Below are positions 7,006-11,636 of a DNA stretch of 11,636 nt, piece after piece. This DNA is from an uncultured Clostridia bacterium (GTDB taxonomy: Bacteria; Bacillota; Clostridia; UBA1381). The stretch's first letter is position 1, and each line of letters begins with the position of its first letter. Where the stretch lies: assembly GCA_934454745.1 (NCBI GenBank), contig CAKSGP010000022.1, positions 1 through 11,636 of the forward strand, read 5' to 3'. The notes beneath the pieces were generated by a model. The model had not been told where the DNA came from and made no database searches. It worked only from the letters and a program-made list of their open reading frames with translations. A program made the position numbers and the translations under genes.

Positions 7006-7058
7006 CTTCGTAACAATGCATTTTTCGAACAATATTACAATGGGAGGTTTATTTTAAA

Positions 7059-8237
7059 ATGAGAAATTTAAAGCACACTATCATGGCGATAGTTTCTGTT
7101 GCAATGGTAGGAACGCTTAGCTTTTTTCAGGTGTCGGGTATGTCTGTACAGCCCGAAAAAAATTCAAAACTTGCAAATGCCAATAAAACAGAGAGCATAT
7201 CAATGAGCGAGGCAGATGTCAAGGATGAAGAGCTAAAACAGGCGATAGCTGAAAAAAGTTCACTGACAGAAGGATATGCAAAGGTAACCGGTACGACGGA
7301 GCTCAAAACTACGCCAAGTGATGATGCAGAGTCAATAGGCACAATGAGTGGAGCAGAAAGCCTTGAAGTGCTTGAAAGCACAGAAGACTGGTACAAGGTA
7401 ATGGTTGATGGTGAATCAGGATACGTTAGAAAGGATCTTGTAACCCTTGACAAAACCGAAGCAGAAACCGCAGCAAAGCAGTATGATCATTATAAAAAAG
7501 CAACGGTTACATCAGAAAACGGCTTGATAGTAAGAACATCAGGCACAAAGGATGCTTCAAGTGTCGGCACAGTAAACGGCGGTGATGAGGTAATCATAGT
7601 AGATTCACAGAATGACTACATCAAAATTCTTTTCGGTGATGATCTTACCGAGGGATATGTTATAAACTCAGGTCTTGAATTTGACGATGAGTGGGTAATA
7701 AAGGACGAAGTACACAAAGAAATAAAAGAAATTGCCTATGCAAAGGCAGAGGCAGCGCGAAAAGCTGAGGAAGCACGTAAGGCGGCAGAGGCGGCAAACA
7801 AACGTCTATCAGCTATGGGCTATTCATCGAAAGAAACAAGCTCAACAGCAGGTGCCATAACAAGCTCATCAGGCAAGGGACAGGCAATAGTAAACAGTGC
7901 TAAGAAATATCTGGGTGTACCATATGTATGGGGCGGAACAAGTCCTAAGGGATTTGACTGTAGCGGACTTGTACAGTACGTATGCAGACAGAATGGTATA
8001 TCGGTACCGAGAGTGGCATCATCCCAGAGAAATGCCGGAACATATGTAAGCCGTGCAAACTTACAGCCGGGAGATTTGGTATTCTTTGGTAACGGCGGCA
8101 GAATAAGCCATGTAGGAATATACGTAGGTAACGGTAATATGATACACGCACCGCAGACAGGTGATGTAGTTAAGATTTCATCAATTAACTCATCATACCG
8201 TGTTGCAAGATACGCAGGTGCGGTAAGAGTATGGTAA
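7059..8237 (+). CDS. Secreted SH3b-SH3b-NlpC/P60 peptidoglycan endopeptidase
   Basis: Cell-wall hydrolase that would cleave the stem peptide (typically gamma-D-Glu to diaminopimelate). The 392 residues begin with a signal peptide (basic MRNLKH, hydrophobic core about 7-28). Two bacterial SH3 domains follow, about 72-131 and 146-207, each with the ...V.....WYKV / GYV pattern. An Ala/Lys/Glu-rich helical linker spans about 215-250 and a Ser/Thr-rich stretch 255-272. The NlpC/P60 catalytic domain is 275-392. Cys301 (GFDCSGLVQY), His351 (SHVGIYVG) and His363 (MIHAP) form the catalytic triad pattern, so it should be active. The start has GGGAGG 11 nt upstream. It is monocistronic, with a consensus promoter, WalR-like sites and a bidirectional terminator after it. 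Confidence 0.95.
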   Translation: MRNLKHTIMAIVSVAMVGTLSFFQVSGMSVQPEKNSKLANANKTESISMSEADVKDEELKQAIAEKSSLTEGYAKVTGTTELKTTPSDDAESIGTMSGAESLEVLESTEDWYKVMVDGESGYVRKDLVTLDKTEAETAAKQYDHYKKATVTSENGLIVRTSGTKDASSVGTVNGGDEVIIVDSQNDYIKILFGDDLTEGYVINSGLEFDDEWVIKDEVHKEIKEIAYAKAEAARKAEEARKAAEAANKRLSAMGYSSKETSSTAGAITSSSGKGQAIVNSAKKYLGVPYVWGGTSPKGFDCSGLVQYVCRQNGISVPRVASSQRNAGTYVSRANLQPGDLVFFGNGGRISHVGIYVGNGNMIHAPQTGDVVKISSINSSYRVARYAGAVRVW

Positions 8238-8266
8238 ATTAAAAGCTGGCCTGCTTTGAAATATAA

Positions 8267-8305
8267 CAAAAAATACTGCACAGGGCGTTTGTGCAGTATT
8301 TTTTG
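8267..8305. terminator. Bidirectional terminator between the NlpC/P60 gene and htpG
   Basis: Perfect 16-bp inverted repeat (8267-8282 with 8290-8305) around a 7-nt loop. The GC-rich core TACTGCACA/TGTGCAGTA is flanked by A6 and T6, so it gives a hairpin plus U-run on both strands. It ends 8 nt before the htpG stop codon and serves both convergent genes. Confidence 0.95.
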
Positions 8306-8312
8306 TGTTATA

Positions 8313-10139
8313 TTAAACTAATCTCTTTAACAACTCATTCGAGCGTGCAATAAATTTGCTCATCTGCTCACCGTCCAAGGGACTATGTGAAATCTTTGCC
8401 AGATCATAAACGTGGTTAATAACAAGCTTTTTCGTATCATCATCAAGAGTGGGGAGCTTCTTGATAAGCTCGTTATTATCATTAAGCACAAGGGTAAATT
8501 CGTCTGTAAACATACTTGCCATACCTGCAAACTGTTGACCATAGCTTCTGTACATCTCCTGCATACGGCGTGACTCCTCGCTCAAAAGGATTACTGCCGG
8601 AACAGACTCATTTTTAAGCTTCTGTACCTCAATCTTTAAGGACTCATCATTAAGCTCGGCTTTAAACATATCAACAAGTGATGTTGCATCATCGCTCTCC
8701 ACAACACTGTCGGAAATATCCGCAAGCGCCGAATCGATACGCTTGAACTTAATATTCTGATCCTTCATTTCGATAAACGAAATGAAATGTGTATCCATCA
8801 TAGTTGGCAGAATAACTGCATCAAGCCCCTGTTCCTTGAACATATTAATATACTGCGACTGCTGTTTTTCATCGGAAACATAATATATTTCCACCTTTTC
8901 CTTGCCGTCGCAAAGCTCTGTGATAGTTTTGTACTCACCCTCAAGATTTTTATAAACGATAGCATCTTTAACTTTGTCGTAGAACTTCTCGTCACGCACA
9001 CAGCCGTACTTGACAAATATATTAATATCCTCCCAGTACTTTACGTAGTTTTCCTTATCGTTCTTATAAAGTCCCGTCAGCTTATCGGCAACCTTTTTCG
9101 TAATATGTGATGCAATCTTTTTCACATATCCGTCATTCTGCAAAAAGCTACGTGACACGTTTAGCGGAAGCTCGGGACAGTCTATAACGCCCTTAAGGAG
9201 CATCAAAAATTCAGGAATAACCTCCTTAACGTTATCTGCAACGAACACCTGGTTATTAAACAGCTTAATCTGTCCCTCAACCCCTGAAAATTCGTGATTG
9301 ATTTTCGGGAAATAAAGGATACCCTTTAAGTTAAATGGATAGTCAACATTAAGATGAATCCAGAACAGAGGCTCATTAAAGTCCATAAACACATCACGGT
9401 AGAACTCCTTGTATTCCTCGTCCGTGCACTCTGATGGTTTTTTCATCCATAGGGGAGTGGTGTTATTAATGGGCTTTGGTGCCTCGGGCTCCTCGCCCTC
9501 CTTGGGCTCGGGCTTATCCGTGCTTTCTAAATAAATCTCAACAGGCAGGAATGAACAGTATTTTCTCAATATCTCACGGATTTTAAACTCATCAAGGAAC
9601 TCCTCGCTGTCCTCGGCAATATTCAAGGTTATCTGTGTACCGCGTTCTTTGCGTTTGCCCTCTGTCATATCAAACTCCATACTTCCGTCGCAAACCCACT
9701 TAGCAGGCTTAGCATCGGGGGCGTAAGAAAGTGAATCAATCTCCACACTGTCTGCAACCATAAACGCACTGTAAAAACCAAGTCCGAAATGACCGATAAT
9801 CTGTGCACCATCGTCCTTTTCGTCCTTGTACTTCTCTAAGAACTCCGTAGCACCTGAGAACGCAATTTGATTAATATACTTGTCAATCTCATCAGCAGTC
9901 ATACCGATACCGTTATCGGTGATAATAAGCTTCTTGTTCGGCTTATCTACTGTCACCGTAACCTTATAACAACCATCTGTTGAAACATCGCCTGAAAGTG
10001 CAATTGTTTTGAGCTTTGTTATGGCATCGCATCCGTTAGACACAAGCTCACGCAAGAAAATATCCTTATCCGAATACAGCCATTTTTTAATAATCGGAAA
10101 CAGATTTTCCGAATCAACTGAAATATTACCTTTTGCCAT
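8313..10139 (-). CDS. htpG: HtpG, bacterial Hsp90 chaperone
   Basis: ATP-dependent cytosolic chaperone that works as a dimer. With the start at 10139 it has 608 residues, close to the usual ~620. N-terminal GHKL ATPase motifs are present: the catalytic Glu31 in LRELVSNGCDA, DNGIGMT with Asp75, and GHFGLGFYSAFMVAD (116-130), the ATP lid. The middle domain has the catalytic-loop Arg in LNVSRSFLQ. A short acidic insert, rich in Glu and Pro, lies near residue 220. The start MAKGNISVDSENLFPI matches clostridial homologues. The SD AAGGGAG (10158-10152) is 12 nt from this ATG and only 3 nt from an in-frame ATG at 10148, so a three-residue extension is possible. Transcription is predicted from a CIRCE-controlled promoter, with a repeat element inside the leader. 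Confidence 0.96.
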   Translation of the reverse strand: MAKGNISVDSENLFPIIKKWLYSDKDIFLRELVSNGCDAITKLKTIALSGDVSTDGCYKVTVTVDKPNKKLIITDNGIGMTADEIDKYINQIAFSGATEFLEKYKDEKDDGAQIIGHFGLGFYSAFMVADSVEIDSLSYAPDAKPAKWVCDGSMEFDMTEGKRKERGTQITLNIAEDSEEFLDEFKIREILRKYCSFLPVEIYLESTDKPEPKEGEEPEAPKPINNTTPLWMKKPSECTDEEYKEFYRDVFMDFNEPLFWIHLNVDYPFNLKGILYFPKINHEFSGVEGQIKLFNNQVFVADNVKEVIPEFLMLLKGVIDCPELPLNVSRSFLQNDGYVKKIASHITKKVADKLTGLYKNDKENYVKYWEDINIFVKYGCVRDEKFYDKVKDAIVYKNLEGEYKTITELCDGKEKVEIYYVSDEKQQSQYINMFKEQGLDAVILPTMMDTHFISFIEMKDQNIKFKRIDSALADISDSVVESDDATSLVDMFKAELNDESLKIEVQKLKNESVPAVILLSEESRRMQEMYRSYGQQFAGMASMFTDEFTLVLNDNNELIKKLPTLDDDTKKLVINHVYDLAKISHSPLDGEQMSKFIARSNELLKRLV

Positions 10140-10145
10140 TGTTAT

Positions 10146-10273
10146 CATTAACTCCCTTCGCATAACTGAAGTTTGAAAGAAAATTGTTCATATTGTGCGT
10201 ACGCACGAGCGAGGCTATACACGAGTATGCGAGCAAGTGCGAACGTGCATTATGGGCAATTTTAATCCAACTT
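10146..10273 (-). repeat. Hairpin repeat element, full copy A (htpG leader)
   Basis: A 128-bp unit that aligns without gaps to 11211-11338 with about 12 mismatches. The core (10169-10273) is an imperfect palindrome: terminal arms AAGTTTGAAAGAAAATTG (10169-10186) and CAATTTTAATCCAACTT (10257-10273), inner arms with many G-U-compatible differences, and an apical GC(T)ATAC-ACGA-GTATGC hairpin. Copy A also contains the 12-bp palindrome GTGCGTACGCAC. It lies wholly within the predicted htpG 5' leader. Similarity to copy C continues through the ribosome binding site to an ATG at 10148-10146. Confidence 0.9.
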
Positions 10274-10298
10274 CTCACCTCATAAAATATTTTTATAT

Positions 10299-10327
10299 AT
10301 TATAACACCCTAAAAAACAAAAGTCAA
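10299..10327 (-). promoter_or_regulatory. Sigma-A promoter of htpG
   Basis: Minus strand -35 TTGACT (10327-10322), 17-nt spacer, -10 TATAAT (10304-10299). Predicted start near 10292, giving an unusually long leader of about 150 nt that contains repeat copy A. A GAGGTGAG sequence just after the start (10280-10273) resembles a ribosome binding site but leads only to a TTG-GAT-stop. Confidence 0.92.
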
Positions 10328-10334
10328 TAGAAAA

Positions 10335-10361
10335 TTAGCACTCTTCTGCCGAGAGTGCTAA
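10335..10361. promoter_or_regulatory. CIRCE operator (HrcA binding site) of htpG
   Basis: Perfect inverted repeat TTAGCACTC (10335-10343), 9-nt spacer, GAGTGCTAA (10353-10361), identical to the CIRCE consensus. It lies 7 bp upstream of the htpG -35 box, so HrcA would repress htpG until heat shock. The hrcA gene itself is not in this window. Confidence 0.96.
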
Positions 10362-10438
10362 AAGTTTCCATTTTGTTCATAATTACAAAGTATGCGAAGG
10401 AGTGCGAACGTGCATTATGGGCAATTTTATTCAAACTT
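10362..10438 (-). repeat. Hairpin repeat element, internally deleted copy B (birA/htpG junction)
   Basis: A 77-bp version of the repeat. Its right part (10401-10438) matches copy A or copy C at almost every position, and AGTATGCGA (10389-10397) is retained. On the left, AAGTTT (10362-10367) and TTGTTCATA (10373-10381) match the other arm. About 24 bp of the apical region and 4 bp near the end are missing, but the palindrome is preserved. One end overlaps the birA stop and the other abuts the CIRCE. It lacks the ribosome-binding-site extension of copies A and C. Confidence 0.82.
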
Positions 10439-11213
10439 ATATATATCCATAGATACCGCGCACACTAACCTCACCTGATGAAACGGGTATTGTCCCCTCA
10501 GCCGTATCAACTATAAGCTCGCCGTTGGGCGTAATCCCCAATGCAACCCCGGGGATTTCCTCACCGTCTTTAAGAATAACGACCTCCTTATCCACAGTTA
10601 TACACAAGCTTTCGTATTCCTCATAAAGTGCGGCAAAACCGCCCTCACGCAGAATGTTATACACAAGCTCAAATTCATTTAATACAAGGGCACATACATA
10701 GTCAATATCCTGTTTTTCCCCTGTTTCCAAAAATATTGACGTAGCCTTATCGGCAAGTTCGGGAGAAAACTCCTTTGTATTAACATTTATACCGATACCG
10801 CAAATCATTGCGTCCCCTGACCGTTCCGTAAGAATACCGCATACCTTTTTAGTTCCGATTACAATATCATTAGGCCATTTAATTTTCGTATTTTCCCCTA
10901 ATGCACGGCACACTGCAATCCCTGCTGCAAGGGTAATAATTGGAGAATCGGACACAGGTGTATCGTCCTTAATAAGTATAGACATACAAATGCTTGACTT
11001 TTTCTCTGCCTCCCAGCTTCTGCCAAGGCGACCCTTGCCCTTGGTCTGCAAATCTGCAATAAACATCGTCCCGTGGGGCATATCCTTTTTCCGCTTTGCC
11101 ACCTCGTTTGTAGAATCGCAAACGGGCATATATACAATATTTCTGCCAAAAACCTCATCTGAAAGAGATTTTTTAATACGCCTTTCTTTCAAAAATTTCA
11201 TTATTATGACCAT
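10437..11213 (-). CDS. birA: Biotin--[acetyl-CoA-carboxylase] ligase, without DNA-binding domain
   Basis: Makes biotinyl-5'-AMP and attaches biotin to the carrier lysine of biotin enzymes. The 258 residues contain only the ligase and C-terminal domains; the N-terminal winged helix of E. coli BirA is absent, so it should not act as a repressor. Motifs are DSTN (33-36), the biotin/AMP loop GKGRLGRSW (59-67), KWPNDI (112-117) with KKVCGILTE (122-130), and GIGINVN (139-145). The C-terminal beta-barrel is about 205-258, including SGEVSVRGI. The ATG at 11213 follows AAAGGA by about 4 nt; an ATG four codons later (11201) is possible. The start and stop both lie in or against copies of the hairpin repeat. 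It follows holA in the same direction. Confidence 0.95.
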   Translation of the reverse strand: MVIIMKFLKERRIKKSLSDEVFGRNIVYMPVCDSTNEVAKRKKDMPHGTMFIADLQTKGKGRLGRSWEAEKKSSICMSILIKDDTPVSDSPIITLAAGIAVCRALGENTKIKWPNDIVIGTKKVCGILTERSGDAMICGIGINVNTKEFSPELADKATSIFLETGEKQDIDYVCALVLNEFELVYNILREGGFAALYEEYESLCITVDKEVVILKDGEEIPGVALGITPNGELIVDTAEGTIPVSSGEVSVRGIYGYI

Positions 11214-11338
11214 TAATTCCTTTCACAAAACTTAAGTTTGAAAGAAAATTGTTCAGATTGTGCGTACACACGAGCGAGGCTATACACGAGTATGCGAGCG
11301 AGTGCGAACGTGCAAGATGGGCAATTTTATTCAAACTT
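11211..11338 (-). repeat. Hairpin repeat element, full copy C (holA/birA junction)
   Basis: The second 128-bp copy, ungapped against copy A at about 116 of 128 positions. Terminal arms are AAGTTTGAAAGAAAATTG (11234-11251) and CAATTTTATTCAAACTT (11322-11338), whose reverse complement matches apart from one substitution and a one-base gap. Read on the minus strand, it starts inside the last codons of holA, supplying its TGA stop in AAAGTTTGA. It ends at the AAAGGA site and ATG of birA. A TCACCTCA sequence follows the right arm in both copies A and C. Confidence 0.92.
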
Positions 11339-11636
11339 TCATCACCTCAAAAATATAAGTTTCAAGTGCCTGCCACTCAGAAACACGTCCGTTTTTGATT
11401 TCAAAATCAATTTCAGGCACTCGTGTAACCATACGTGTTAGCTTTTCTAAATCAAATCTCTGGGAATTTTCAAGATACCTGCCTGCCATCCAGGGGGATC
11501 CGCCCAAAACCTTTGCCGCATCGTTACGATTTGTCACACGCATAAGCTTAAGCCGAAGCATCTTTTCGACATTTGAATAAATAAGATAGAGCATACCGAA
11601 GGCACTTTCCTTTTGGGTTTTCAGATTATCAATCAC
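11331..11636 (-). CDS. holA: DNA polymerase III delta subunit, C-terminal fragment
   Basis: The clamp-loader delta subunit opens the beta sliding clamp during replication. Only the last ~101 codons are in the window; the frame is open to the edge, and a GTG at the very end is probably internal. The fragment is mostly helical and matches the family's C-terminal collar domain: LLYLIYSNVEKMLRLKLM-like helix near the start, AAKVLGGSPWMAGRYLENSQRF (the 'lg.hp....k....ar.f' pattern), then a helix leading to VPEIDFEIKNGRVSEWQALETYI. Other clamp-loader proteins lack this layout. The last codons and TGA stop lie in the arm of repeat copy C. Transcription continues towards birA. Confidence 0.87.
   Translation of the reverse strand: MIDNLKTQKESAFGMLYLIYSNVEKMLRLKLMRVTNRNDAAKVLGGSPWMAGRYLENSQRFDLEKLTRMVTRVPEIDFEIKNGRVSEWQALETYIFEVMKV

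Noticed and set aside
6978..7058. ydaO-type c-di-AMP riboswitch ahead of the NlpC/P60 gene
   Set aside because: The leader is only about 80 nt and AT-rich, without the conserved multi-stem core of that riboswitch.
10140..10163. ATG at 10163 as the start of HtpG (eight extra residues)
   Set aside because: The ribosome binding site lies inside that extension and the extra residues MRREL are unlike HtpG N-termini. The ATG at 10148 remains a real alternative and is mentioned in the gene entry.
10146..10438. Insertion sequence remnant with transposase
   Set aside because: There is no ORF in the repeats and no transposase fragment nearby. The inverted repeats belong to a non-coding hairpin element, and no convincing target-site duplication could be defined.
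10146..11338. CRISPR array
   Set aside because: The three repeat copies are long palindromes of unequal length separated by whole genes, with no regular spacers and no cas genes.

Overview
The window looks like ordinary chromosome of a low-to-moderate GC Firmicute, most likely a gut-type member of the Clostridia (Oscillospirales or Lachnospirales grade). The evidence is near-consensus sigma-A promoters, strong AGGAGG-type ribosome binding sites, a textbook HrcA/CIRCE operator, and Clostridia-like versions of HtpG, Hsp33, NadE and an SH3b-NlpC/P60 wall hydrolase. No transposase, phage gene or CRISPR array is visible. Species cannot be fixed from the sequence alone.

Layout, left to right. (1) 1-683, minus: the N-terminal half of a uracil permease (uraA), cut by the window edge, with its own promoter and a hairpin in its leader. 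(2) 797-5213, minus: a tightly packed run transcribed leftward in the order nicotinamidase-like hydrolase, nadE, hslO, DPM1/GtrB-type glycosyltransferase, PIG-V-type membrane mannosyltransferase. Three of the four junctions overlap. The only promoter seen ahead of this run belongs to a tRNA-Leu(CAA) gene (5267-5353), whose terminator sits directly before the first ribosome binding site. (3) 5490-6830, plus: an RsmF-type rRNA cytosine methyltransferase, divergent from the tRNA. (4) 7059-8237, plus: a secreted SH3b-SH3b-NlpC/P60 peptidoglycan endopeptidase. It has a consensus promoter surrounded by 11-bp-phased TGTAAT-like hexamers that resemble WalR boxes. (5) 8313-10139, minus: htpG (Hsp90), convergent with the hydrolase and sharing a bidirectional terminator with it. 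htpG has a strong promoter and a perfect CIRCE. (6) 10437-11213, minus: birA lacking the DNA-binding domain. (7) 11331-11636, minus: the C-terminal end of holA (DNA polymerase III delta), cut by the window edge.

The most unusual structure is a family of short hairpin-forming repeats at 10146-11338. Two copies of about 128 bp (roughly 91% identical, no gaps) and one internally deleted copy of about 77 bp lie in the same orientation at holA/birA, birA/CIRCE and in the htpG leader. Both full copies align from the downstream gene's ribosome binding site and an ATG through to the far inverted repeat. In the holA and birA contexts the other end supplies or overlaps the upstream gene's stop codon. 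This looks like an ERIC-like, non-coding mobile or recombining cassette adapted to operon junctions.

How the genes work together: the minus-strand run combines NAD salvage (nicotinamide deamidation, NAD synthetase) with a redox-activated chaperone. It then adds a pair that plausibly makes a lipid-linked sugar donor and transfers the sugar at the membrane. HtpG is predicted to be heat-induced through HrcA, and the wall hydrolase to be tied to wall growth through a WalR-like regulator. These regulatory assignments are inferences from motifs.
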